Shown one piece after another: positions 1-11,654 of a stretch of DNA of 64,000 nt; positions within the stretch are counted from its first letter, which is position 1; each line of letters opens with the position of its first letter. This stretch comes from Physcomitrium patens. Its lineage: Eukaryota > Streptophyta > Bryopsida > Funariales > Funariaceae. Under the pieces are notes generated by a model that searched no databases, was not told the DNA's origin, and was given only the letters and a program-made list of their open reading frames with translations. The position numbers and the translations under genes were made by a program. The stretch is from contig NC_037263.1 in NCBI RefSeq assembly GCF_000002425.4, forward strand, positions 8,941,673-9,005,672. Direction: 5' to 3'.

Positions 1-1063
1 GACGTATTTTTATGTTTGTTGTAAATGTGTACAAGAGATTTGAGATTAGTCAAATGGCTAGATCAATACATATGAAGGTTTTTGTGGGCTAAGATCTTGG
101 GATTTAGGGTTTTGAAGACCAGTAAGGTTTTCTTAGATATCTAGTAATCTACCATTTGGATTGGAGAGATTTTTGGTTTTATTAGTAAAAGACTTGATTT
201 CCTATATGCAAGTAAAATTTAGAAGCAATCAAACAGTGGAAAAAGGAGATATTGGTGTTGGAAGTTTGGCATCAGATTGGAGAAGGAGAGGTCGGCCGAC
301 ATCCAAGCGGAATTTTGAGGTCATCAACTAATTGGTAAGTGAAATTTTCTTCAAAATTTGTGTGCTAGTTGCTAACTTAAACTCTAAGAAGTATGCAAAT
401 TTTGAATTAGAATCGACTGTTCAATCTTTAGTTATTTAAATTTCAAATTTATGATTAGGATTTGGTTTGGATTAGGATTTGATTAGGATTTAAGGTTAGG
501 ATTTGGTTAGGATTTGGTTTAGGGTTTAGGATTTGATTAGGATTAGGATTTGGTTAGGATTTAGTTTAGGATGTAGGATTTGGTTAGGATTAGGGTTTGG
601 TTAGGATTTAGAGTTAGGATTTGATTAGGATTTGATTAAGATTTGTTTAAGATTTGATTAGGGTTTGTTTAGGGTTTGGAATTGATTAGGATTTGTTAGG
701 GTTAAGATTTGTCTAAGATTTGATTAGGATATGTTTAGGATTTAGGATTTGTCTAGGATTTTATTAAAGTTGGATTAGGATTAGAGTTTGGTTAGAATTT
801 AAGGTTTATTTAGATTTTTGTTAGGGTTTGACTAAGTTTTTTTTAATATTCTTTTATATTTTTTTAAGATTTCCTTTTGTTTCTTTTATAACTTCAATAA
901 AATTTAATTGAGCTTGCTTAATATTTGATTATGATTGTTAATATTGAATTATAATTTCTCTATAATCCTATTGGAATGTTAGGATCTTTTGTTGTAATTT
1001 TCTTTTACCTTCCACAACTAGGTGTCCGGTGCATTCTCAAGCAAGACTTCACGTAATACGACA
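1..1063 (+). mobile_element. 3' part of a G1-family Ty3/gypsy LTR
   Basis: This aligns by eye with the LTRs at 4,338-11,390 (interrupted) and 62,034-63,594: shared landmarks are the stretch near 140-190, the AAGGAGATATTGG block near 243-255, the TTTAGG-like tract and the end GCATTCTCAAGCAAGACTTC...AATACGACA. It ends in CA at 1063. What follows (ccattcc) is not the primer-binding site seen after the 62-kb copy, so this is a 3' or solo LTR whose start lies outside the window. It sits in the minus-strand G3 fragment that follows. No coding capacity. Confidence 0.75.
430..850 (+). repeat. Degenerate telomere-like TTTAGG/TTAGGATTTGG tract inside the LTR
   Basis: About 400 bases of irregular tandem words built from TTTAGG, TTAGGATTTG and GGTTTAGGG. 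They resemble the plant telomere repeat TTTAGGG but are never regular. The same tract lies at the same place in the other two G1 LTR copies (about 11,020-11,200 and 63,070-63,300), so it belongs to the LTR rather than to a chromosome end. Confidence 0.8.
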
Positions 1064-2357
1064 CCATTCCAAGTCAGATTTTGATAACTGCCTTCAACTA
1101 GAATCATCGTAGCTCCCACAATTAAAAATTGATTATAATGGCATTCCTTTCAAACCTTGGCTCTATTAAGGGATGCGGACACCGTAACGAGTTGAGCTTC
1201 CTTCACAAATATTTTTAACTCTAGTGGTTGCAAACCATTGATTAATATGGATAAGATGAATACCTCCAACATTTGGTGATTCGGCCACTTACTCAGTATA
1301 TCAACCATCCGACCATAATACGATTCCACCGCCTCCCCTAAGATCATTTTGCTGTTCATTAACCTCTCTCAAAGACAATCTTCAAAACCTATTGACCAAA
1401 AATGGGTTAAAAATACATTCTTCAATACTTCCCAATTCGGAAATTGATCCACTGGTTGGCGGTTGTACCATTCAAATGCCATGTTCTTTAAGGTTGTTGG
1501 CAACCATCGTAATCAAATATCTTTAATTCTTCCATTATTGGCTACACATGCTGTCAGAAACTAAAAAAAATGTTGATCGAGATTTGTACCCAAAAAGCCT
1601 CTAAAAGTAGATAATGGAGCCACATTGGTTGTGCGATCATCCACGTCATCCATTTGGACTGCTATTGGAACTATTAGACTGCTCGTTGTCATTGAAGAGG
1701 ACAATGTGCCGCTTAATTTCTTATTAAAATTACCATTGCCTTCTCCAATTGTCTTTTCTAAAATTTCCAACCTCCTTAATTTACTATTATTATTCCTAAA
1801 TAAGTTTATTGATTGAATTGGAGGTGAAAACAAAGGATTTTGAAATACACTAAATTGGCCCTTATTGGCAAGTAATTTATGTCATTCTATGGAACCAATT
1901 TTTATAAAATCGGTAATTTCTGCTATTGAAAAGGTATCCAATGGAGTATCTAATTCTTCTGTGTTTCCTCTACTTGTAGTTAACGAGCTCAAGAGATACG
2001 TTGGACTGTTGATAAAATTTTCTACGAGTATTCTTGGTAATTTTCTTAACAGTATATATGTCTGAAATATTAGAGATTGGACAGCTTCTGGATATGCTCG
2101 GATATGCCGACAGGCATACAACCATGGCTTAATCCAACTTTATTGATGCTTCTTTTTTAACTTACGTTCTTGCTTATTTTACAACAATTCTCTTGCTTGC
2201 GCTCTCTCTTGTCTTTCTTTTGACTAGCATGTTTTTTTTATTGCAATGTTTTCATTGTTAATAATCATAATCTTTTATTACAAACTATTGAATTTGCTTC
2301 TTATTTTCCATCTACTCATTTGGCAATTAATTCCTAACACTCAATGTTATTATCAAT
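1064..2357 (-). pseudogene. Ty3/gypsy gag fragment (family G3)
   Basis: On the minus strand, reading from 2,121 down to about 1,085, broken frames encode a retrotransposon gag. The best part (1,359-1,150) has the gag core signature: a run of ESYYGRMVDILSKWPNHQM followed by LEVFILSILINGLQPLEL and an RAKV end, typical of plant Ty3 capsid proteins. Upstream frames (2,121-1,561) are acidic and low in complexity, as expected of a gag N-terminus. Frameshifts separate the pieces. A primer-binding site and LTR precede it at 2,358-2,703. Its 3' side is cut by the G1 LTR end at 1,063, so protease and pol are not in the window. Confidence 0.75.
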
Positions 2358-2374
2358 CCCCGACAGGGGCGCCA
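2358..2374 (-). other. Primer-binding site of the G3 gypsy element
   Basis: Read on the minus strand this is TGGCGCCCCTGTCGGGG, the standard TGGCGCC-type tRNA primer-binding site of plant Ty3/gypsy elements. It lies 3 bases inside the LTR end (AAAATCACA on the minus strand) and upstream of the gag fragment, which fixes the element's orientation. Confidence 0.85.
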
Positions 2375-2377
2375 AAA

Positions 2378-2703
2378 TGTGATTTTTGTTTTACTTACTC
2401 TATAATTCCTTTCTGAATAAACCTGTATAGAGAAATTTGAACATAAGGAAAGACTAAGCGCATAAGCTTTACTTGTTATGATCACACAATTAACTATATT
2501 CCGAACTACTAAAACACTAAGAAATACTACAATGCTTCACAAAAACGAAGTAATATCTATTCTACAAAAGTATCCATAAGTAAAACGGAAGTTGTGAGGG
2601 ATAGTTACAGCTATAAAGTATAAAAGAGATTATTTAATTGAAAGACCAGTGATAGTGAAAATAGATTGTTTGTCACTATTAGGAATAATCATCAAATGTA
2701 ACA
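2378..2703 (-). mobile_element. 5' LTR of the G3 gypsy element (outer end approximate)
   Basis: The inner end at 2,378 is set by the adjacent primer-binding site. On the minus strand the LTR ends ...AAAATCACA. The outer end is placed near 2,703, where a TGTTACA-like start (minus strand) occurs and sequence resembling G1 pol begins. No second LTR copy is present, so the outer boundary is inferred. Confidence 0.45.
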
Positions 2704-4337
2704 CCCTTGATATTTCCATGTTAAGATGGATTTCATACATCAAATCTTTATATCATGAATTCAAGCATATAATAGACAGAAATAATCTGATAGTGGATAT
2801 GTTTTTTCCAAGCTAAGTATAACCAAGAAGAAGATTTAATTGATGATATCAAAGATATAGGTACTACCTTCTATTTTAAAATACATTAAGGAAAGAATGA
2901 ATATCCAAAATTATTTATAGAAGAATTATACAAAGAAGAATAGATAGATATTAAATACTACTTGAGTATATTATCAAGGCAACTATGATGGAATGATATT
3001 TATTTTAAGCAGATTAGAAGAAAAGCTTATAACTATCCTTTACAATGTGATTATTTATAGAAGCGGTGTAAAAGAGATAGTAGTATATTTCAAAGAGTGA
3101 TTTGTAAGAAAGAAATATAATAACAATTGATTTAAGAATTTCATGAAAGTTTGTGGGTAGATCATAGAGGTATTTATGTCACTTTTAACAAACTCAAAGA
3201 AAATTATTAGTAGTGTAATATGTATAGAGATGTTATAAAATTTATAGAATCATGCCAAATTTATCAAATGTATTTGAGATTCAATACAAAGATGAATTGC
3301 ATCTCACATATCTTCTTATAATACATCATAAATGGATTATAGATCTAATTAATATGCATATGGGATTATGGCAAATATAATACTTGATTTTGGCATGAGA
3401 AGATTTATCTAATTAAGTAAAAAGAAGAGCTCTACAAACAAAATCCACTCAAGGAGTTTGTATGTTTCTATTGAAAGATGTGATTTGTAGATATGGATAT
3501 ATTGGAAAGATAATTGTTGATCTTGGACAATTGGATGTACATGGATAAGAGAGTTTTTTGAAAGATGTAGAATTAAGCTTGTATTTACAACAACATATAA
3601 TCCTGAGAGTAATGCCAAAAGTGAGCAAAGTCATCCTCTAATAGTTAAAGCCATTAATAAAGCCTACCAAAGAAGAACAAAAGAATAGCCAAGATTATTA
3701 TCATTCATTTTATGAGATAAGCATACTACTCACAGTTCAATAATTGCATATATGCCAATAGAATTGATACGAGGACAAAAGTCTATTATGCCAATTGAAG
3801 AACAAATATCTACTTAGAATATTTTATTTTGGCAAGACAATACATCTAAGAAAGAACTTCTTATACTTCAAATTTATCAGCTAGAGAAGAGACATGAAGA
3901 TATAGAAAAAGCAATTATAAAATTAAAATAGACATTCTTGAAGAAAAAAAAGATAGATTTGATAAATGACACCAGTTAAGACAATAAGGAATTTATGAAG
4001 GTGATTGAATACTTATTTATGATAGCAATTTGGATAATCAACATAGTACCTTGTAAAAAAATTCAAAGCATTAGTTTGGGTCTTATATAGTTATAAATAT
4101 TTTCGATATTGTTACATATGTATTAAGAGAATTAGATGGAACGCACCTTGAGATTCTAATTACAGAAAACCATATTAAATTTTTTAAGCAATGGAATCAA
4201 GATATAACAAATACAGGTCATAAAGAAGATATTTATTTCTTTATAAATGAAGAAGAAGACCTGGATCATGAAAAAGATAATGTTTTGGAAATAGTACGAT
4301 GTCGACTACAACTTTGATTCTTCTTAATGCATATTGG
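2704..4337 (+). pseudogene. Ty3/gypsy pol remnant: end of RNase H, integrase, C-terminal tail (family G1)
   Basis: Plus-strand frames, broken by many stops, read as a Ty3 integrase. About 3,137-3,270 has the HHCC zinc-binding module, with EFHESLW, DHRGIY and later ESCQIYQMY (the second cysteine is now Y). About 3,300-3,650 is the catalytic core, including WIIDL and an ICRYGYIGKI block, and the following frames lead to a conserved TTYNPESNAKSE-like end. About 4,100-4,320 gives a pol C-terminal tail. It runs straight into a G1 LTR at 4,338, so it is the 3' end of a G1 element. The gag-to-RT part is absent and replaced by the G3 fragment. It cannot be functional. Confidence 0.75.
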
Positions 4338-5147
4338 TATCATATAATAACACGATTATATGGTAAAAAAAAAAATTTAAAATAGATATTGTTATAGAAG
4401 AGCCTAGTTGGAAGATGTTGTAGAAAAACAAAGATAAATGATAAGAGGGTAATAAAAAGTTTTGTCTTAATTTTGTCTTTTAGAGAAGAAACTTCTATTT
4501 GCTATGTAGAGGTATAAATACCTCAAATCAAAATAAATGACATAAGTAATTAATATAGACATTTTTAAAACGAAGTTATCAATAGGTTTAAGCAAAAATT
4601 ACCTCAAATTATCAAATATTGATACTTCAAAAGGATTAATTGTCAATATGGATTGAAATCAGATCCCAAGGTACAAAACCATGTACCTTTGGTGACTTTA
4701 GGATTCTTTAGTAGATTGGAAAAAGGAATTTGAGAGAAAACTTGTAAAGAAATGTTTAAGTATTGATTTTATGTCAATTAAGTTAATATTCAATTTTTGG
4801 GAGATTTTTAAAATTATTAATATTCTTGATTGGATTAGATTTTTAAAAATAAAAATATATTTATAAAATTAGGATTTCTTAAGTTTTGTGGTGTAGATAT
4901 AAGTAAATTTTAGATAATATGTTGGTATTCTAGTTATTAGTTTGTGTAAAAATTTTGAGGTCAATTAAACAGTTAGATTGAAGTAATTAGGAGTTTTTAC
5001 AGATTGAGGTTTTAAAAATTGAAATTTGAAGGTCAGTGAATATTTTTAAGATCTTTAGTAATCTATTAATTGGATTGAAGTGAAATTTTTTTGCATGAAG
5101 ACTAAACTTGACTTTTCATAATTTAAATATTTTTTAGAGGAAATTCA

Positions 5148-5616
5148 TATTAAAGAAATAGAACTTTGAAGTCACAATACATAGCATCAGCAAGGTTGTA
5201 CACAAAGAGAGTATGGAATAAGATGTCTCTCACTTCCAACATCCAATACTTATAGGTTGTGGTTGTTGCCTTATAAGATAACTTTTATTTTTTGACTTTT
5301 ATACACAAGATCCTTGGTCCTAGGATCCTTTGGTATCTAATGTACCTCGAGGGTATCTTATGGTCCTTGGATCCTTTGGCATCTTATTAACAACAAAGGT
5401 ATCCTATATCAAACACTAATTATTCTTACTTAATCTATAGATATTCTCTAGTTCATACTTTATCCTCTTGACTTTGACTCTTGGTCCTTGACCTTATCCT
5501 ATATCCATAGGATGCCCTTTCTATGCACCAAGATTCTATCTTTTGACCATTAGCAATTTACCTATGATAATATCCTTTACAAGATAACTTATTTTTCTTT
5601 CACTTTTACTTCAATA
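5148..5616 (-). repeat. Copia 3' LTR
   Basis: Left copy of the direct repeat. It matches 10,306-10,773 over its whole length, apart from scattered mainly C/T and A/G changes. Next to it, at 5,617-5,626, the minus strand reads AAAGTGGGAG, the canonical copia polypurine tract, which shows this is the 3' LTR. Confidence 0.92.
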
Positions 5617-5626
5617 CTCCCACTTT
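5617..5626 (-). other. Copia polypurine tract
   Basis: Minus strand AAAGTGGGAG directly abuts the 3' LTR. This is the usual priming site for plus-strand DNA synthesis in copia elements. Confidence 0.85.
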
Positions 5627-5785
5627 GCTATTGGTCAAAAGACTTTCAATCTTAATGCCTTTTATTATCATGTAGTGTCTTTCTTTTACTAATGCCTTTA
5701 TCAATAAATCAGTAAGCATGTTTTTTGTTGTACAATATTTTATATCAATGACTCCCATTTCAATCTTCTCTCTTATAAAGTGATA

Positions 5786-8700
5786 TTAAATGTCAATGTG
5801 TTTGGTCCTTGAATGATGCTTTGGATTCTTTGCAAATGTAAGACATCTTTGGTTATCACACTTTATTGGAGTTGCTTCCATTTGCACATCTCCAATATCC
5901 TCCAAAAGTTGTCTTAGCCATATTGCCTCTATTGCACCATGGCTTGCTCCCATATACTCCGCCTCCATTGTTGACCTTACAATTGTTGGTTATCTTTTGT
6001 AATTCCATGAAATTGCTCCTACTACTTTTAAAGAATACATATCCCATTGTTGACCTTCTATCATTTGTATCTCCAGTCCGATCCGCATCACAATAACCAT
6101 GCATAGTAATGTTATCACCTCCAAAACATAGTTTGAAGTTCAAAGTACCTTTTAAGTACCTCATGGTCCTTTTGATGGTTACTCAATGGATTGATCCAGT
6201 CTTTGATATGTATTGACTCACAATACTCACGACATATGCAAGATCTATCCTTGTGCCAACCATTGCATACATTAGTGAGCCCACTATTGCCTTGTATGGA
6301 ATACCTTGCATTTGTCCTTCAACTTCAACAAACTCTTCTTCCGTGAGCTTCATCAACTTCAAATTGGCCTCCAAAGGTATTCCAATAGGCTTACACTCCT
6401 CTATGTTGAGTCATTTTAATACTTCTTTAATGTATTTATTTTTATTCATTATAATGGTATTTTTAGTATAATCTCTCATAAATTCTACTCTTAATCAATA
6501 GTAAAGCTCTTTCAAATCACTCATCTCTTACTCTTTTTCTAATTTTATCTTCAATCAATCCATTATCTTCATAGCATTGGTTGAGATGATCAAATCATCA
6601 ACAAAGAGGATGACAATCAATATGAATTTATTTGATTGCATCACATACAATGAATGATCAACTTCACTCCTTACAAATCCTTCATTCACAAACAATATAT
6701 CAATACGTAGGTACCATGCCCTTCGACATAGCTTGAATCTATATAAAGATTTCTTCAACTTACAAACAAGGTCTTGTTTGCCATCTTCAACAAATCCTTG
6801 AGGTTGATCCATATAGATGTCTTCTTCTAACTTTTCATTCAAGAAAGCTGTCTTCACATCCATTTGATGCATCTTCAAGTCCATTGCTGTCTCAATTGCT
6901 ATAATAGTTCTAATAGTGGTGAATTTGGCCACGGGAGCAAATGTCTCATTGAAATCAACTCCAATAACTTGTGAATATCCTTTGGCAACCAACCTAGCTT
7001 TATATCTCATAACATTGCCTATTACATCTCTTTTGGTTTTAAATACCCACTTACAACCAATTGAAGATCGATTTGGTGGAAGTGGAGTCAATTTCCATGT
7101 TCTATTGTCTATGAGTGATTTATACTCTTCTTCCATGGCATTCTCTCACTTCATAGCATCTGTGGACTTCATTGCATGACACAAACTCAATGGATCAGCA
7201 AAGAGTGCAACATTGGCATATTTTTTACTTAATTGAGAAAAGATGTGGTTCTTCCACCATGCACCAAGTTGTTTTTGATCTCTCAAAGGATATCTCCTTT
7301 CACTTGATGAAGATTCATCTTCATGTACTCTAATAACTCTTATAATCTTCTTTTCTCTTAAAACTTATCTCTTCATACTTAAAGATTGGTACTCCTTATC
7401 ACCATCATCATCTTCAACATCTTGATTGTCTTCATTACTAATTTTTGCAATTGTAAACACCTCATGATCTATCTTCTTTGATTTTTCATCTTGATTTGAA
7501 ATTCTATCATCTTCACTATCATCATTATCATCTTCTTCTTCTTTCATTGCTAGATTTAAAGATGTGTCTACAAATACACCATTACTCCCACTTAGACACA
7601 TCTCTAAGTACTCACAAGCACTCTTATGCTCCAAAAACTCTACATCACGATTTTTAATGATTTTCTTGGTTTTTGAACACATGAGCCTATATGCTTTGGT
7701 ACCTTCATAATATCCAACAAATATACATTTTTTAATCTTTCTATCAAGTTTGGACCTCTTGTAATCTAATACCTTTGTATAAGCAGTGCATCCAAAGATC
7801 CTCATATGTGAAATACAAGGTTTCTTACCACTCTAAGCTTCTTGTGGAATCATTGATGTTAGTGCACTTGTTGGACATCTATTCTTTGTATACACAGCAT
7901 TGACCATAGCTTTTGCCCAATATTCATGCCCAAAGTTTTGTACATGAAGCATACTCCTTGCTATCTCCACAATGGTGCGATTTGCTCTTTCAACAATTCT
8001 ATTTTGTTGTGGAATGTAAGAAGTAGAGGTTTCTCTTGTAATGCCTTGATTTTACAAAAATCCATCAAAATACTTTAACATGTATTCACTTCTATTTTTT
8101 ATACACAACACTTTCATCTTGCACTCACATTGCTTCTCTATAAGTACCTTGAATTCTTTAAACCTTGAAAAATACTCACTCTTGGCTTTAATGATATATA
8201 TCTACACCTTTTTTAAGAAATCATCTATAAATGTGACAAAGTACCTTGCTCCTCCAATTGATGGTGTCATCATTGGTCCACAAACATCAGAATAAACCAT
8301 GTTTAATAATTTTCTTGTATGTATTGCAATTCCACTTGAAAATAAAGCCCTTTGTTGTTTTTCTTGGATACAACCTTTACAAGCAAGTGTCATAGAATTG
8401 TGGCCGAATTGACCAAGATCCAAGCCACTTACCATAGATTGGAGCTCTTTCATGCTTTTGGCATCGAAATGACCAAGTCATTGATGCCAAATACCAAACT
8501 TGTCTTGATTTTGTGAAAAATCAGCATATGTTGCCACTTCAACTCCATTCACCTTCTTACAATTGATGAAGTAGAGGTTGCCATTTCTAAGGCCTTTGGC
8601 AACATGTTGTGCATTCACTATCTTCACAAAACATCCATCCATATCAAATTAAACTTTACAACCATGTGATATAAGTTTGTTCATCGAAAGAAGGTTCTTC

Positions 8701-9749
8701 CTCATCTTTGATATATGTAAGGCCTCCTTCAATCTAATCCTCTTAATTTGGTCCTTCACCACAATCTCTACCACAATGGAGCCAATTCTAATGGCTTACA
8801 CCATGCCATTATCTCCCAACCATACTTTTGTTGCTGGAATTGCTTCATAAGTGTCAAATGAACACTTGTATGGTGTCATGTGCTTAGTAGCATCCGAATC
8901 TATAATCCACTTAGACATAGCAGCCATAGAGGCTCCTTCACTTGCCATGAAAGTATAATCATCTCCACCAAAACTATCACTAGCATTATTTGTATTTTTC
9001 CTATCTCTTTTCTTAGCCTTGTAGTAATTTCTAGCAAAATGGCTTGGTTTTCTACAAATATAGTAATTCCTTATGTTGCTTTTTGAATTATCATGTTGGT
9101 GTAGAAAGCTACCTTTGCCTTGTCTTGAAAATAGAGCTGAATCATCACTTTGAAGCTCATTTTTTTTTCTCTTGGTTATTTCATATGTAAGTCTTAATGT
9201 GACATAATTCATGGTAATCTCCTTCATGTTGATAGACTCCAATGCCATAATGAGGTAGTTATAGGACTCGGGAAGGTTCATGAGCAATGTCAACACAATT
9301 TTTCTATCATCAACTAGCATGTCAACAACTGCTAGTTGGTTTGCAAGTGCTTTTACCTTGTTGACATGAGCCATGAAGTCATCTCCTTCTTTCATCTTTA
9401 CCATTAAGAACTTCCTCCTTATCCATAAAATATTAGTAAGGTTTCTATTTTTATAGATATTGCAAAGAGTCTTTCATGCTTCCATTAATCCATTGCAATT
9501 AATTACATGTGAAAAGTTGGCATCATCAAAATTTATTGCAATCATGCCAAAAGCCTTCTTTTCACGTCATTTGTACTCCTTCTTCACCTTCACATCAGCA
9601 TCATCACTAGGAGGCTCTTCACTTTCATCAACAATGTCCGAAAGGTCCAATAAAGCCAACAAAAGCTCCATTTTTTTCTTCCAATGGTGGAAGTTGTCAC
9701 TTCTAAACTTCTCATTCACTCTCAAATCCTCACCTTTACTTAAAGCCAT
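5786..9749 (-). pseudogene. Ty1/copia gag-pol polyprotein, broken
   Basis: Domains appear in copia order on the minus strand. Gag (9,749 down to about 9,000) starts MALSKGEDLRVNEKF and has a UBN2-type capsid. The zinc knuckle (near 9,060) has lost cysteines (Y instead of C at both ends). The protease site near 8,900 reads WIIDSDATKHMT, with DSD in place of DSG. The GAG-pre-integrase motif near 8,480 reads WHQ-stop-LGHFDA. Integrase spans about 8,453-7,365. Reverse transcriptase (7,136-6,555) has CKWVFKTKRD, KARLVAKGY and an intact FVDD. RNase H (about 6,164-5,786) has EAEYMGASHGAIEAIWLRQL and HIDI. Integrase lying before RT identifies Ty1/copia. At least two stops are CGA-to-TGA (after KKEYK, and in the WHQRLGH motif). 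Frameshifts break the rest. Confidence 0.92.
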
Positions 9750-10289
9750 GTCTAAAGAAGGAATGGATCAAAGAAAATCAAAAAAAGAGAAGATAGAACT
9801 CTCAAAATCAACAAGAAAGTATTGCTACCTTAGAAATCCAAAATAACCTTTTTGTGAGTAAAGTAGTGATTTTACTCTTTGATCACTCTCAACTTCACTT
9901 ATAAAACTTCTCACAAGTCTTATATAATATGAAAACCTCTCTTACAAGCTTTTTCACTCTTTTCTCACTTCTAATGTCTCATAACACCTCTTTTGACTAT
10001 AAGAAGATTTATTAGGAACTTAAGTACATGAAAGTTCAATGTTAGTATATCAATGAGATAGGTCAGTAAAAAAACACACTACTAGTATTGTAAAATAACA
10101 TTCTAAAATATAAAACAATCTCCAAGACCATGAATGCACTTAAATACAAGTAAGAGCATAACTTCATCAACAACTAGATGCAAAAAGAGATTTAGAAGAT
10201 ACCAAAATCTAACATTAGCAACAATCATAAGATCTACTCTTTATAACAACAAAAAACTTCAAAGAACTTCAAAATTCATAATTAAAGGT

Positions 10290-10305
10290 GAGTGGGCCCA
10301 TAACC
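10290..10305 (-). other. Primer-binding-site-like sequence of the copia element
   Basis: Minus strand GGTTATGGGCCCACTC sits immediately inside the 5' LTR, where the PBS must lie. It is not the common initiator-methionine type (TGGTATCAGAGC), and I cannot name the tRNA. Confidence 0.55.
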
Positions 10306-10773
10306 TATTGAAGAAATAGAACTTTGAAGTCACAACACATAACATCAGCAAGGTTGTACATAAAAAGAGCATGGAGTAAGATGTCTCTCACTTCCAACAT
10401 CCAATACTTGTAAGTTGTGGTTGTTGTCCTACAAGACAACTTCTACTTTTTGACTTTTATATACAAGATCTTTGATCCTAGGATCCTTTTGTATCTAATG
10501 TACCTCGAGGGTATCCTATGGTCCTTGGATCATTTGGCATCTTATTAACCACAAAGGTATCCAATGGTAAATATTAATTACTCTTACTTAATCTATAAAT
10601 ATTCTTTAGTTCATACTTTATCCTCTTGATCTTGACTCTTGGTCCTTGACCTTATCCTATATCCATAGGATGTCTTTTCTATACACCAAGAGTCCACCTT
10701 TTGACCATTAGCAATTTACTATGATAATATCTTCTACAAGGTAACTTATTCTTCTTTCACTTTTATTTCAATA
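10306..10773 (-). repeat. Copia 5' LTR
   Basis: Right copy of the copia LTR with intact TATTGAA...TTCAATA ends. In transcription orientation it precedes the PBS-like site and gag. Confidence 0.92.
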
Positions 10774-11654
10774 ATTCAATGGTTCAAAAAGGAGATATTG
10801 GAATTAAAAGCTCAATATTTAGATTAAATTAGGAGGCCAACTAATTCTCAAGCAGAATTTAGGTTTAATCTTCTATTTGGTAAGTTTGATCTTTTTCAAA
10901 TTTTGTGTATTTTTTGCCAACTTAGTTGTTGAAAGGTGTGTAAAATCTTAAGCAATGTCAATAGTATAATTAATAGATATTGAAGTTCTAAATTGCCTCA
11001 AGATTAAGTTAATTTTATTAGGATTTGGTTTGAGATTTAGGAATTGATTAAGATTTAGGATTTTTTTAGGATTTAGTTAGAATTTGACTTAGGACTTAAA
11101 TAAGGACTACTAAGATTTTAATTAAAATTAAATTAAGATTCAATTTGAATTTATTTAAGATATATGTTAGATTTTATTTTAATACTTTTTTTGGATTTTT
11201 TTATGATTTTTTATGTTTTTTTTTTAATTTCTTTGAAGTTTCTTTGGATTTTATTAGAGCTTCATTAGCATTTTTATAATTTAATTGGATTTATTTAGGA
11301 TTCTATTAAAATTAAAATCTTATTGTTACAATACTTCTTTTATCTTTTACAACCAATTCTTCAATACATTCTCAAGTAATGAAACAAGACCAATCTATTT
11401 TAAGTGTCTAAGATCTTTTTAATCTATAACAACATAAAATCTCATCACAAATTAGGACAAACTAAATCAAAACAAAACTTAATAGAGCTTAATAGAATGA
11501 GATACGAAAGACAAAATAAGCAACCAGAATTAAGACAAAACACAATAAAATAGGAAGATACAAAATCCAATTGTATTAAGAGAAAGGTTCTAAAGCCATA
11601 CCTAATGAGATGCCTCAAAAGGCCTTAGCTAGTCCTATTTATATTTTATTCTAT

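Larger units (their letters stand above)
5148..10773 (-). mobile_element. Complete, decayed Ty1/copia retrotransposon with TA...TA ends
   Basis: Two LTRs of about 469 bases bound it (5,148-5,616 and 10,306-10,773). By eye they are roughly 90% identical, with most differences transitions. Each LTR starts TATTGAA (TATTAAA in the left copy) and ends TTCAATA, a perfect 7-base inverted repeat in the right copy. ATTCA is duplicated directly outside (5,143-5,147 and 10,774-10,778), a 5-base target-site duplication. The coding strand is minus: the 5' LTR is the right one, a PBS-like site follows at 10,290-10,305, and a polypurine tract lies at 5,617-5,626. It inserted into a G1 LTR. The internal frames are broken, so it is not autonomous. 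Confidence 0.93.
4338..11390 (+). mobile_element. G1 3' LTR, split by a copia insertion
   Basis: The LTR runs 4,338-5,147, is interrupted by the copia element, and resumes at 10,774 to about 11,390. Its start (TATCATATAATAACACGA) aligns with the start of the 62-kb copy (TGTCATATTGTAACATGA), the differences being largely G-to-A. After the copia element it resumes with AAGGAGATATTGG, the TTTAGG-like tract (about 11,020-11,200) and CATTCTCAAG near 11,370. The last bases are diverged, so the right end is approximate. Without the insertion it is about 1.4 kb. Confidence 0.75.

Noticed and set aside
430..850. True telomere or subtelomere
   Set aside because: The repeat is irregular and recurs at the same position in three dispersed LTR copies, so it belongs to the retrotransposon.
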